Shown here piece after piece: positions 26,296 to 34,782 of a DNA stretch of 64,000 nucleotides. The notes beneath the pieces are model-generated. The model worked only from the letters and a program-made list of their open reading frames with translations, was not told where the DNA came from and did not search any database. The stretch comes from JAMXLJ01 sp036558745. GTDB taxonomy: Bacteria; Actinomycetota; Acidimicrobiia; IMCC26256; JAMXLJ01. The position numbers and the translations under genes are program-made. The stretch covers positions 7,683 through 71,682 of the forward strand of contig DATBEZ010000035.1 in NCBI GenBank assembly GCA_036558745.1, written 5' to 3'. The first letter of the stretch is position 1. Each line of letters opens with the position of its first letter.

Positions 26296-28330
26296 GGTTC
26301 ACCACCCCTAGGGTCTCCAGCTGGAGCTGGGGTCCCAGCTCCGCGTACGACAGGACGGGAAGGCGGGGCGCCGCCGTCCGAACGATGCGCGCCAGTGGCG
26401 CACGGATGCGGGCCGCGCACACGAGCACCGGCTGGTGTCCCGCCTGCTCGGCCTGCTCCATCTGGGCCGCGACCATGAGCGAGAGCTGCTCCGCGGTCTG
26501 CGGGTCGATGGCGAGGAACGTGCCGCCCTCGCCGACGCGCAGTGTCTCGAGCAGCGCGTGCTCGGTCATCGGCTCGAACGAGATCACCGGCAGCGTCCCG
26601 TCGGGCGCGTACGACGCCGAGATCGCCGGACCGAGCGCCTGGCGCACCGCCTCGACGAGCGTCTCGGTGTCCTTCGTGGCGCGTCCACGCTCCGACACGA
26701 CCTCACAGATGCGCACGAGGTCGCGGATGGCGACGTTCTCGTCGAGCAGCTCCTCGAGGACGCGCTGCATCTCGCCGAGCGTGATGCCCGCGGCGTTGAG
26801 GTCGTCGGCCACGACCGGGTCCGACGCGCGCACGACGTCCATCAGCGTCTTCACGTCCTGGCGGCTCAGCAGGCGGCCGGCGTTGCGGCGCGCGACCTCG
26901 GCCAGGTGCGTGGTGACCACCGACGCCCGGTCGACGACGGTCGCGCCGGCCATCTCGGCCTGGTGGCGGAACTCCATCGGCAACCAGATCGCAGGGAGGC
27001 CGAACACGGGCTCGCGCGTGCGCGTGCCCGGAAGCGACGTCAGGTCGTCACCGATGACGAGGACGGTGCCCGGAGGTGCCTCGCCCCGCGCCAGCTCCAC
27101 GCCGTGCACCTTGATCGCGTACGAGTGCGACGGGAGATCGAGGTTGTCGCGCGTCCGCACGAGCGGCATCACGAACCCGAGCTCCTTGGCGATCTTGCGA
27201 CGGAGCGCCTTCACACGGTCGAGCAGGTCGCCGTCGCGGGCGGGGTCGACCAGATCGACGATGTCGACCGCGAGCTCGAGCTCGAGCGGCTCGACCCGCA
27301 TGTCCTGCGCGAGGGCCTCGGGCGAGTCGGGCGCGGGTGCGACGGGTCCGGCCTCGAGCGCGGGCTGGGTGTCGTCGACGAGCGGTGCGCGGCTGTCCTT
27401 GGGGACGCGTGTCGCCATCACCAGCACGATGGCGCCGATCATCAGGAACGGGATCTTGGGCAGACCGGGCACGAGCGCCATGCCGCACACGACCGCGCCC
27501 GCGATCTGCAGCACCTTGCGGTGCATCGTGAACTGGCGCATCAGGTCGGTGCCGAGGTCGTCCTCGGTCGCGGCCCGGGTCACGATGAGACCGGCCGACA
27601 TGGAGACGAGCAGCGCGGGGATCTGCGAGACCAGCCCCTCACCGACGGTCAACAGGCTGTAGGTGTTGATGGCCTGCGTGATGTCCAGGTGCTTCTGGAC
27701 GATGCCGACCGCAAGACCGCCGATGAGGTTGATGAGGACGATGACGATCGCGGCGATCGCGTCGCCCTTGACGAACTTCGACGCACCGTCCATCGCGCCG
27801 TAGAAGTCGGCCTCCTCGGCGACCTCACGTCGGCGTTGCTTGGCCTGCTCGTCGGTGATGATGCCGGCGTTGAGGTCGGCGTCGATCGCCATCTGCTTGC
27901 CGGGCATCGCGTCGAGGGTGAAGCGGGCGCCCACCTCGGCGACGCGGCCGGCACCGTTCGTGATCACGATGAACTGGATCACGATGAGGATGAGGAAGAT
28001 GACGAGGCCGACGATCACGGAGCCGCCGACCACGAAGTGACCGAAGCTCTCGATCACGCTGCCCGCGTTGCCGTGCAGCAGGATCAGCCGGGTCGCGGCG
28101 ATGTTGAGCGCGAGGCGGAACAGCGTCGCGATCAGCAGGTAGGAGGGGAAGATCGAGAAGTCGAGCGCGCGGCGCACGAACATGCTCGAGAGAAGGGTGA
28201 GCAGACCCGCGGTGATGTTGATCACCAGCAGGAAGTCGAGCAGCGCCGGCGGGAGCGGCACCACCATCATCACCACGACGCCCACGATGGCGAACGGGAT
28301 GGCCACCTGGCCGATCCGGTTGGGCTTCAC
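26273..28330 (-). CDS. flhA: Flagellar type III export gate protein FlhA
   Basis: The 685-aa product has eight predicted TM helices in the first 310 residues, with the FHIPEP-region motif RFTLDAMPGKQMAIDADLNAG between them. A linker rich in Pro/Asp (about 320-350) follows, then the cytoplasmic domain, which forms the nonameric export ring. The length is typical. It is followed by the flhF-like gene with an overlap and preceded by a 198-nt gap from flhB that shows no gene. Confidence 0.95.
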   Translation of the reverse strand: MKPNRIGQVAIPFAIVGVVVMMVVPLPPALLDFLLVINITAGLLTLLSSMFVRRALDFSIFPSYLLIATLFRLALNIAATRLILLHGNAGSVIESFGHFVVGGSVIVGLVIFLILIVIQFIVITNGAGRVAEVGARFTLDAMPGKQMAIDADLNAGIITDEQAKQRRREVAEEADFYGAMDGASKFVKGDAIAAIVIVLINLIGGLAVGIVQKHLDITQAINTYSLLTVGEGLVSQIPALLVSMSAGLIVTRAATEDDLGTDLMRQFTMHRKVLQIAGAVVCGMALVPGLPKIPFLMIGAIVLVMATRVPKDSRAPLVDDTQPALEAGPVAPAPDSPEALAQDMRVEPLELELAVDIVDLVDPARDGDLLDRVKALRRKIAKELGFVMPLVRTRDNLDLPSHSYAIKVHGVELARGEAPPGTVLVIGDDLTSLPGTRTREPVFGLPAIWLPMEFRHQAEMAGATVVDRASVVTTHLAEVARRNAGRLLSRQDVKTLMDVVRASDPVVADDLNAAGITLGEMQRVLEELLDENVAIRDLVRICEVVSERGRATKDTETLVEAVRQALGPAISASYAPDGTLPVISFEPMTEHALLETLRVGEGGTFLAIDPQTAEQLSLMVAAQMEQAEQAGHQPVLVCAARIRAPLARIVRTAAPRLPVLSYAELGPQLQLETLGVVNLAQPATV

Positions 28331-28528
28331 GGAACCTCTCGGGGTCGTTCGGTCCCGTCCGTGGTGGTACGCCTCACCGGCCGTCCTGGTCCGGCATGGG
28401 TCTCATCGGCGGCCCCGACCCCGAGTTGAGGCGCCGACGGTCCCGATCGGGGCACCCGCCGAAGCACCGGTCGGGACGATCTCCTGCTCCATGACCCGGA
28501 ATTCGTCCCAACCCGGCGGGGGTGCTGG

Positions 28529-29620
28529 TCAGATGGCGGTGGCGGTGGCGTTGGGGCGGTGGACGCCGCCACGGATGCCCCGGTGGCGGAGGCCGAAGAC
28601 GAAGGCGAGGATCCGGGCCACGGCCTCGAAGAGCTCGGCCGGGATGCGGCTGTTCAGGTCGCAGGCCCGGAACAGGGTCCGGGTGAGGGGCGGGTCCTCG
28701 ACGATCGGGACGCCCTTGGTCTCGGCCTCGGCCCGGATCCGAAGCGCCACCACGCCCGCGCCCTTGGCCACGACCTTGGGCGCGCCCTTCTCGGCCTCGT
28801 ACTTGAGCGCGATCGCGTAGTGGGTCGGGTTCACGAGCACCACGTCGGCGTGACCGACGGCCGAGATCATGCGGTTGCGGCTGACGGCCATCTGCTTGGA
28901 CCGAATGGCCTGGCGCAGCATCGGGTCGCCCTCGGACTGGCGGTACTCGTCCTTGACCTCCTGCTTCGTCATCTTCAGCTCGCCCATGATCCGGCGCTTC
29001 TGGACGATGTAGTCGGCTGCGGCGATGACGAGGCCGGCGACGGCCGTGTTGCGCACGAGCGTGATCGAGCCCTGGCCGGTGATCTTCAGCAGCTCCGACA
29101 GCGAGCCCGACTGGCCGACGAGCTGGTGCGACGTCGACGTCAGGACCGGCCACCCCACGGCGAGGAGGATGCCGAACTTCAGGAACGTCTTCGCGGTCTC
29201 CCATGCCGTCTTCACCGAGAACATGTTCTTGATGCCCTTGAAGATGTTGAGCTTCTTGAAGCTCGGCTTCATCCGCTTCGCCGAGGGCTTGATGCCGACC
29301 TGGGCCAGGTTCAGGACCACACCGATCGCCATGAGCCCGAGCACGAGCGGGGCGAGGATGGTGAGCGCGGCCTTCATCGCGTCACCGAGCACCGCCATCG
29401 CGCGACCCTCGTCGGGTCGCTCGATCACGCTCGCGACCTGCTGCCACACGCCGCTCAGCTGCTCGCCGCCGGTGCGGATGGTCGCTTGGATCAGGACGCT
29501 CGTCAGCAGCACTCCGGCCCACGCCGCGAGCTCGGGGGTCTTGGCGATCTGACCCTTCTCGCGCGCCTCCCGCTTGCGTTTCGGGGTGGGCGCCTCGGTC
29601 TTCTGGCTCTTGTCGCTCAC
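28529..29620 (-). CDS. flhB: Flagellar export switch protein FlhB
   Basis: The 363-aa product begins with the conserved MSDKSQKTEAPTPKRKREAR segment. Four TM helices follow, then the cytoplasmic domain with the autocleavage motif N264-PTH in VLVNPTHYAIALKY. The C-terminus carries a roughly 20-residue tail after FVFGLRHRG. FlhB switches export from rod/hook to filament substrates after FliK contact. It starts 23 nt after the fliR stop. Confidence 0.95.
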   Translation of the reverse strand: MSDKSQKTEAPTPKRKREAREKGQIAKTPELAAWAGVLLTSVLIQATIRTGGEQLSGVWQQVASVIERPDEGRAMAVLGDAMKAALTILAPLVLGLMAIGVVLNLAQVGIKPSAKRMKPSFKKLNIFKGIKNMFSVKTAWETAKTFLKFGILLAVGWPVLTSTSHQLVGQSGSLSELLKITGQGSITLVRNTAVAGLVIAAADYIVQKRRIMGELKMTKQEVKDEYRQSEGDPMLRQAIRSKQMAVSRNRMISAVGHADVVLVNPTHYAIALKYEAEKGAPKVVAKGAGVVALRIRAEAETKGVPIVEDPPLTRTLFRACDLNSRIPAELFEAVARILAFVFGLRHRGIRGGVHRPNATATAI

Positions 29621-29643
29621 GGTCCGATCACCACCTCAGCGCC

Positions 29644-30396
29644 TCAGTGGACCGACGTGCCCGACAGCACGTGTCCGATGAGGTTGCTCAGCGCGGGCCC
29701 GACGAGCGGGATGGCCACACCGACGAGCAGCAACGCGACGATGATCCGGAAGCCGAACGCGAAGTTCATGATGTTCATCTGCGGCGCGGCCCGCGCCAGC
29801 AGGCCGAGCGCGACCTCCGCGAGGAACAGCACGCCGAGAACCGGCGCCGCGACCTCGATCGCGGCGACGAGGAACAGGCTGAGGTCGTGCGTGAGCAGCC
29901 GGCTGAAGTCGCCGAGCTGCAACCCGGTCGTCGGCACGGCCTCGAAGGAGGTCATGAAGCCCTTGACGAGCAGCAGGTGCCCGTCGAGCGCGAACAGCAG
30001 CGTCGTCGCGAGCAGCTGGTAGAAGCGGCCGAACACCGCGGCGTTGGCCTGGCTGAGCGGGTCGTAGACCTGGGCGATCGAGAAGCCGGCGAACATGTCG
30101 ATGAGCGAGCCCGCGCCCTGGATCGCCGCGAAGAGCAGCGTCGTCACGAAGCCCAGCCCGATGCCGACGAGCACCTGGGTCATGAGCGCGCCGATGAACC
30201 CGCCGGTGTCGAGGGGGATGTGCGCGTTGCTGACCATCGGCGCGGTCGCGAGCGCGAGCGCGGCCGCGATGCCGATCTTGACCCGCCCCGGGATCCCCTT
30301 CGTGTTGAACGGCGGTGCCGAGAACACCCACGCCGTCGCGCGCACCAAACCCAACACGAACGCCGTGACCGCAACGGGGTTGATGGTGAACGTCAT
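29644..30396 (-). CDS. fliR: Flagellar export protein FliR
   Basis: The 250-aa product is hydrophobic with six TM spans. It contains the FliR signature region around LIDMFAGFSIAQVYDPLSQANAAVFGRF and PQMNIMNFAFGFRI. ATG 30396 (MTFTINPVAVTAF) is chosen; the upstream frame lies in the 108-bp repeat and is not FliR-like. The gene is separated from fliQ by that repeat. Confidence 0.9.
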   Translation of the reverse strand: MTFTINPVAVTAFVLGLVRATAWVFSAPPFNTKGIPGRVKIGIAAALALATAPMVSNAHIPLDTGGFIGALMTQVLVGIGLGFVTTLLFAAIQGAGSLIDMFAGFSIAQVYDPLSQANAAVFGRFYQLLATTLLFALDGHLLLVKGFMTSFEAVPTTGLQLGDFSRLLTHDLSLFLVAAIEVAAPVLGVLFLAEVALGLLARAAPQMNIMNFAFGFRIIVALLLVGVAIPLVGPALSNLIGHVLSGTSVH

Positions 30397-30425
30397 GAAG
30401 CTGCGCGCGCGCCTGAGGAGGTGCG

Positions 30426-30533
30426 GTGCACGAAGCGACGGAGGAGCGCAGTGCACTCGCCAGGGAGCGAGCGGTCCGGAGCACTGCAGGGCGAACCCCG
30501 GAGCCCGAGCCGAGCGAGCGACCGAGAAGACAT
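30426..30533 (-). repeat. Family A 108-bp intergenic repeat, copy 1 (between fliQ and fliR)
   Basis: The 108-bp element is about 90 percent identical, without indels, to 36797-36904 and lies in the same orientation. On the - strand it begins GTCTTCTCGGTCGCTCGCTC and ends near CGTCGCTTCGTGCAC. It fills almost the entire fliQ-fliR gap. It reads open in one - strand frame, but differences between copies fall mostly in first and second codon positions, so it is not coding. Confidence 0.75.
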
Positions 30534-30535
30534 CA

Positions 30536-30808
30536 TCAGGCGTTGATGAGCTGGGGAATTTGGTGGAACAGCCCGTTGGTGAAGGTGACCATCTCGTGGA
30601 GCATCCAGTTCCCCGAGATCACCAGGACGATCGCGACGCCCGCGAGCTTGGGCACGAACGTCAGCGTGACCTCCTGCACCTGGGTCGCGGACTGGATCAG
30701 CGAGATGAACAGACCGAGTCCCATGGTGACGAGCAGGATCGGCGCGGCGAGCTTGATGCTGATCGTGATCGCTTCGAGCGCGATGTGGAGGACGGCGGTA
30801 TCGGTCAT
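30536..30808 (-). CDS. fliQ: Flagellar export protein FliQ
   Basis: The 90-aa product has two TM helices separated by a short loop (SIKLAAPILLVTMGLGLFIS and VPKLAGVAIVLVISGNWMLH), the standard FliQ size and layout. It forms part of the helical FliPQR export gate. It lies 18 nt after fliP. The stop is followed almost at once by the 108-bp repeat. Confidence 0.9.
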   Translation of the reverse strand: MTDTAVLHIALEAITISIKLAAPILLVTMGLGLFISLIQSATQVQEVTLTFVPKLAGVAIVLVISGNWMLHEMVTFTNGLFHQIPQLINA

Positions 30809-30826
30809 CGGTGACTCCTGGCGGCG

Positions 30827-31891
30827 CTAATGGAAGCTGGTGATGAGCGACTTCACGATCAGCGCCCAGCCGTCCACCATGACGAACAGCAACAGCTTGA
30901 ACGGAAGTGACACCAACACCGGCGGCAACATGAACATGCCCATCGACATCAACGACGAGCTGACGACGAGGTCGATCACGAGGAACGGGATGAAGATCAC
31001 GAATCCAATGATGAACGCGGTCTTCAGCTCGCTCAGCACGAACGCGGGGATCAGCGTGGCCATGCTGACGTCCTTGGGCGTCTTGGGCTTCGGCTGCTTG
31101 CTCGCGTTGATGAACAGGTTGAGCTCGCTCTTGCGCGTCTGCTTGAGCATGAAGGTCTTGAGTGGACCGGTCGCGCGGTCGTAGGCGACCTTCGTCGTGA
31201 TGTCGCCCTTGAGGAGCGGCTGCAACGCGTCCTTGTTCATCTGCGACAGCGTCGGGAACATCACGAACAGGCTCAGGAACAGCGACAGCCCGATCACGAC
31301 CTGGTTCGGCGGGATCGTCTGGAGCCCGAGCGCGTTGCGGGTCAGCGACAGCACGATCACGATGCGGGTGAAGCTCGTGAGCATCAGGATCAGCGCCGGC
31401 GCGACCGCGAGCAGGCTGAGCAGCAGGATGATGACGACGCTCTGTCCCGGCTGCTTGCTCTTGTCGGTCGTGCCGTTGCCGTTGCCGGTCAGGTTGCCGA
31501 GGTCGAGCGTGATGGAACCCGAGTTGTTGCCCGTCGTCGGCGTGGTCGCACCGGGGGTGGGCGGCGTCGGGACGGTCGGCGTCGGCACCGTGGGCGGGGT
31601 CGGTGCGGCCGGACGCGCGACGGGACGCGCGACCGCGGCGAGCCGGATCGAGATTGCCCGGATCGAGACGGCGCGGACCGAGGCGGGACGAACCGCTGCG
31701 GGACGCACCGGCATCGACGTCCCGGTGCGCACGCCGGGCGCGACGCCGCGGCTGTGCTGCGAGCCGCTGACGACGAGGCCGGTGCCGATGCCGAGGAGCA
31801 CGAGGCACGCGACGATCGCGGCGACGAGACGGCGTAGCGAACGGACCGGCGACAGCGGGTCGTGTTCGGAGAGCGTGGTGGTGTACGGCAT
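30827..31891 (-). CDS. fliP: Flagellar export protein FliP with long N-terminal extension
   Basis: The 354-aa product is about 100 residues longer than usual. The FliP core occupies the last roughly 210 residues (SVVIILLLSLLAVAPALILML, the PPNQVVIGLSLFLSLFVMFP region, and the LIPAFVLSELKTAFIIGF motif). Before it lies a first TM/signal segment (RRLVAAIVACLVLLGIGTGLV), then a low-complexity stretch of Arg-Ala-Val/Ile-Ser pentapeptide-like repeats (VRPASVRAVSIRAISIR) and a Thr-Pro-rich run. ATG 31891, 23 nt after the fliO stop, is preferred; an in-frame ATG at 31966 would overlap fliO. Confidence 0.85.
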   Translation of the reverse strand: MPYTTTLSEHDPLSPVRSLRRLVAAIVACLVLLGIGTGLVVSGSQHSRGVAPGVRTGTSMPVRPAAVRPASVRAVSIRAISIRLAAVARPVARPAAPTPPTVPTPTVPTPPTPGATTPTTGNNSGSITLDLGNLTGNGNGTTDKSKQPGQSVVIILLLSLLAVAPALILMLTSFTRIVIVLSLTRNALGLQTIPPNQVVIGLSLFLSLFVMFPTLSQMNKDALQPLLKGDITTKVAYDRATGPLKTFMLKQTRKSELNLFINASKQPKPKTPKDVSMATLIPAFVLSELKTAFIIGFVIFIPFLVIDLVVSSSLMSMGMFMLPPVLVSLPFKLLLFVMVDGWALIVKSLITSFH

Positions 31892-31914
31892 GTTCCGCTT
31901 CGGAACGGTGCTGC

Positions 31915-32313
31915 TCAACGACGGCGGACGGTTCGCTCCCGCATCGTGTCCAGCAGCGTCTTCCATGCCGTACCGGGGGCCTCGGGGACCCCAATGGGCG
32001 CCGTCCTCGGCGCCTCGGGAACTACCGGCTCCTCGGCCTCGACCGCTTCGGGGTCGAGCTCGCCGAGCACGTTCACCGCGTTCTCGGTGATGCCGACGAC
32101 GAGGTGCTTGCCGGGAACGCGCACGATCGCGATCGCGGACGTGCGGCTGAGCCCACGTCGCGCGACGACGTCGATCATCGAGCGCTGACCACCGCGACCC
32201 GTCGCGAAGCCGACGCCGCGCTTCTTCAGGACCCGGCCCGCGATGGCCATGATCCCGATGACGACTGCGAGCGAGATGCCGAGTCGGAGAAAGAGGGAGA
32301 GGGTGTCGCCCAT
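31915..32313 (-). CDS. fliO: Flagellar biosynthesis protein FliO
   Basis: The 132-aa product has one N-terminal TM helix (about 7-27), then a small basic beta domain with RSMIDVVARRGLSRTSAIAIVRVPGKHLVVGI, typical of FliO/FliZ, and an acidic Pro-rich tail. The ATG shares one base with the fliN stop (TGATG). FliO assists assembly of the FliPQR complex. Confidence 0.8.
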   Translation of the reverse strand: MGDTLSLFLRLGISLAVVIGIMAIAGRVLKKRGVGFATGRGGQRSMIDVVARRGLSRTSAIAIVRVPGKHLVVGITENAVNVLGELDPEAVEAEEPVVPEAPRTAPIGVPEAPGTAWKTLLDTMRERTVRRR

Positions 32314-33143
32314 CAACGCTTGCCGTCGACGCCGACGATCTCCGAGATGCGAATCCCGAATTCCTCGTCGACGACGACGACTTCCCCCCTGGCGATCAGC
32401 GTGCCGTTCACCAGCACGTCGACCGGTGAACCGGCGGCGCGGTCGAGCTCGATGACCGAGCCCGGAATGATCGAGAGCAGCTCGCGCACGGGCATCCGCG
32501 CCCGACCGAGCTCGACCGTCACACCCAGCTCCACGTCGTTGAGGAGCTCGAGCGGGTGGCCGTTCGCGTCGAGCTGCATGCCACCGTCGAGCGGCGCGAA
32601 CTCGTGGCGCACGACGTCGTCCTCGGCGTCCTCCACGACGTGCAGGCCGGCCGCGGCGGCGCCGCCCGTGCCACCGGCCGGCGCGTCCGGACCGATGCGC
32701 ACGACGAGCGTCGCGAGACGCTCGCTCCCCTCGAGCAGCGCGACGAGGGCGAGCTGGTTGCCGTCGGCACCCGCGAGCGACTCGGGGTCGATCTCGTTCA
32801 GCGGCGCGTTCGCGATCGTGATGCCGCTCGCCTGCTCCAGAGTGCCGAGCGCGGCGCGGAACGCGGGCTCGACCAGGGCCATGAACTCGTGACCCGGCTG
32901 CGCGTTCTCGAGCGCTGTGATCAGACGCGGGGCGACAGCCAGCGCGACGTAGCCCGGGTCGGGCGCGTCGAGCATGATCGCGACGACGCGGGCGTCGGCG
33001 CCCGGGAGCAGCTCGCCGTTGGTCGACGCCGCGCCGGGCTGGCCGACGCTGAACAGCACGTCGCCGTCGAGGACTTCCTCGAACACGCTCGCGGCGTCGA
33101 TGCCGGGCTGGTTGTCGCGTGAGATCGCGTTGATGACGCTCAT
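32313..33143 (-). CDS. fliN: Flagellar motor switch protein FliN (long, FliY-like)
   Basis: The 276-aa product ends in a SpoA/FliN domain (LLNDVELGVTVELGRARMPV through GEVVVVDEEFGIRISEIV, last 75 residues). The N-terminal 190 residues look like a CheC/FliY-type alpha/beta domain, but no ExxN phosphatase motif is seen in its helices (FMALVEPAFRAALGTLE). It probably builds the C-ring. ATG 33143 overlaps the fliM stop (ATGA). Confidence 0.85.
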   Translation of the reverse strand: MSVINAISRDNQPGIDAASVFEEVLDGDVLFSVGQPGAASTNGELLPGADARVVAIMLDAPDPGYVALAVAPRLITALENAQPGHEFMALVEPAFRAALGTLEQASGITIANAPLNEIDPESLAGADGNQLALVALLEGSERLATLVVRIGPDAPAGGTGGAAAAGLHVVEDAEDDVVRHEFAPLDGGMQLDANGHPLELLNDVELGVTVELGRARMPVRELLSIIPGSVIELDRAAGSPVDVLVNGTLIARGEVVVVDEEFGIRISEIVGVDGKR

Positions 33144-34081
33144 TCGTCCGGCTCCTGGAGGGCGCTGACGACCAGGCAGGCGAGGCGCTTGCCCTTCCTG
33201 CCGCTCACACCGGCGAAGCACCCGATGTTGCCGACCGAGATCGTGAGCGGTTCGTTGACGGAGTGGTGCAGCGGCACGACGTCTCCGACCTCGAGGTCGA
33301 CGACCTCGGCCGACGTGAGCGCCACGGGCTTGAACGTGACGTGGATGTCGACGGGAACGTCACGCACCGACTCGTGCAGCTGACGCAGGAACACGGCCGG
33401 GTCGACGGAGCCGCGACCGGCGAACATCGACTGCGCCTCGAACGTCTCGAGCACCGGCTGCAGCGAGTCGAACGGGATGCAGAGGGTCATCTTCGCCTTC
33501 TGCTCCGAGATCTTGACCTCGAAGCAGATGACGATCGTCATGTCGGGCGGCGCCGCGATCTGCGCGAACTGCGGGTTCGACTCGAGCTGCATGATGCGCG
33601 ACTCGATCTTCACCAGCGACTCGAACGCGTAGTCGAGCTCACGGAGCCCGCGCTCGACGACCCCGCGCATGAGGTTCGCCTCGATCTCGGTCAGCGGCCG
33701 CGCCTTCACGCCGGCCTCGCCGGTGCCGCCGAGCATGCGGTCGACCGAGGCGAGCGCCATCGGGAGCTCCATGCTGAGGATCGCGGCACCGGGCAGCGGG
33801 TGCAGCGACAGGATCACCATGTGCGACGGGTTGGGCAGCGACCGGATGTACTCGTCGTAGGTCAGCTGCTCGATCTCGATGAAGGTCGCCGTGGAGACGG
33901 CGCGCAGGGTGGTCGCGAGGACGGTCGAGAACTGCCGCGCGAACGTCTCACTGACGATCTGGAGCGCGCGTACGTGGTCGCGACTGAACTTGTTCGGACG
34001 CCGGAAGTCGTAGGTCTGCGGCGGGCCGCCACGGCGGCCAGCAGGCCTCGATGAGTGGACGACTTGGCTCGTTGACGCCAC
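33140..34081 (-). CDS. fliM: Flagellar motor switch protein FliM
   Basis: The 313-aa product matches FliM from TYDFRRPNKFSRDHVRALQIV onwards, including the middle-domain motif MLGGTGEAG and a C-terminal SpoA domain (VVDLEVGDVVPLHHSVNEPL). GTG 34081 (VASTSQVVHSS) is the only credible start. The N-terminal LSQxEIDALL-type CheY-binding peptide of proteobacterial FliM is absent; the first 20 residues are Ser/Arg-rich instead. The frame remains open upstream but as antisense-like Arg/Asp-rich sequence overlapping fliL. Confidence 0.9.
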   Translation of the reverse strand: MASTSQVVHSSRPAGRRGGPPQTYDFRRPNKFSRDHVRALQIVSETFARQFSTVLATTLRAVSTATFIEIEQLTYDEYIRSLPNPSHMVILSLHPLPGAAILSMELPMALASVDRMLGGTGEAGVKARPLTEIEANLMRGVVERGLRELDYAFESLVKIESRIMQLESNPQFAQIAAPPDMTIVICFEVKISEQKAKMTLCIPFDSLQPVLETFEAQSMFAGRGSVDPAVFLRQLHESVRDVPVDIHVTFKPVALTSAEVVDLEVGDVVPLHHSVNEPLTISVGNIGCFAGVSGRKGKRLACLVVSALQEPDE

Positions 34082-34123
34082 GAGTCCACCATCGGCATGG
34101 GGGACGCCAACCTGAGGAGTGGT

Positions 34124-34140
34124 GGGGCCCGTCGGGCCCC
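34124..34140 (-). terminator. GC hairpin directly after fliL
   Basis: GGGGCCC-GAC-GGGCCCC (read on the - strand) forms a 7-bp stem that begins at the base after the fliL stop codon, inside the fliL-fliM gap. It could reduce read-through or stabilise the upstream mRNA. It is intra-operonic, so full termination is unlikely. Confidence 0.4.
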
Positions 34141-34728
34141 TTACTGCATGACGAACTCGGTGAAGTAGACGCCCTTGACCTTGCCCTCGTAGGCGTCGAC
34201 GACCTGCTGGGTCAGGGTGGTCTGGATGGCGTTGCGGTTCTTGACCGAGATCAGGTCGTTGTACCCCTTGCTGCCGAGCAGGCGGATCGTGATGTCGAGC
34301 GCCCTGGCGCCGCCATCGTCGGACGTGAACGTCTTGAGGTCGGTCGACGCCGGGAGCTGGAGGGCGATCCCGACCTTGAGGTAACGGCCGTCGGCCAGGT
34401 TGATCGTCGTCGAGTCGAGCTTGAGCACGCCGCCGTCGGGCGCGGGCGCCGCGGCGCACGCCGTCGTCGTGGTCGTGCCCACGGTCGCCTGCGTCGGCGA
34501 CGCGGTCGTCGCCGTCTTGACCGGCGGGACGGTCGTGGTCGGGGCGACGGTCGCGACGGTCGGGCCCGACAGCGGGGTGCCGGGCGCCGCGCACGCGGCC
34601 TTGCTCTTCGGGGCGAGGATCGTCATCTTCGCCCCGAGGCCCAGGACGATGAGCAGGCCCACCACCATGAACAGCTTCGCCTTGCTCTTCTTGGGCGCCT
34701 CGCCGTCGCCCTTCTCTTTCTTCGCCAT
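34141..34728 (-). CDS. fliL: Flagellar basal body-associated protein FliL
   Basis: The 195-aa product has a Lys-rich cytoplasmic tail (MAKKEKGDGEAPKKSKAK), one TM helix (about 20-40), a Thr/Pro/Ala-rich tether of about 55 residues, and the FliL domain (LADGRYLKVGIALQLPAST through VDAYEGKVKGVYFTEFVMQ). ATG 34728 is preferred over an upstream TTG. FliL surrounds MotAB stators and supports torque. Two cysteines flank the tether. Confidence 0.85.
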   Translation of the reverse strand: MAKKEKGDGEAPKKSKAKLFMVVGLLIVLGLGAKMTILAPKSKAACAAPGTPLSGPTVATVAPTTTVPPVKTATTASPTQATVGTTTTTACAAAPAPDGGVLKLDSTTINLADGRYLKVGIALQLPASTDLKTFTSDDGGARALDITIRLLGSKGYNDLISVKNRNAIQTTLTQQVVDAYEGKVKGVYFTEFVMQ

Positions 34729-34782
34729 CGGACTCAACTCGCTTGTCGGTGACTGTTCTGGACGTCGTGGTCGATCGGGTAC

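Noticed and set aside
30393..30540. Possible small protein starting MMSSRSLAR in the 108-bp repeat
   Set aside because: The two repeat copies differ mainly at non-silent positions in this frame and lack a ribosome-binding site, so coding is unlikely.
33862..34110. Alternative N-terminus of fliM in another frame (MPMVDSWRQR)
   Set aside because: It shows no FliM or CheY-binding motif and would need a frameshift. The GTG 34081 start gives a clean FliM.
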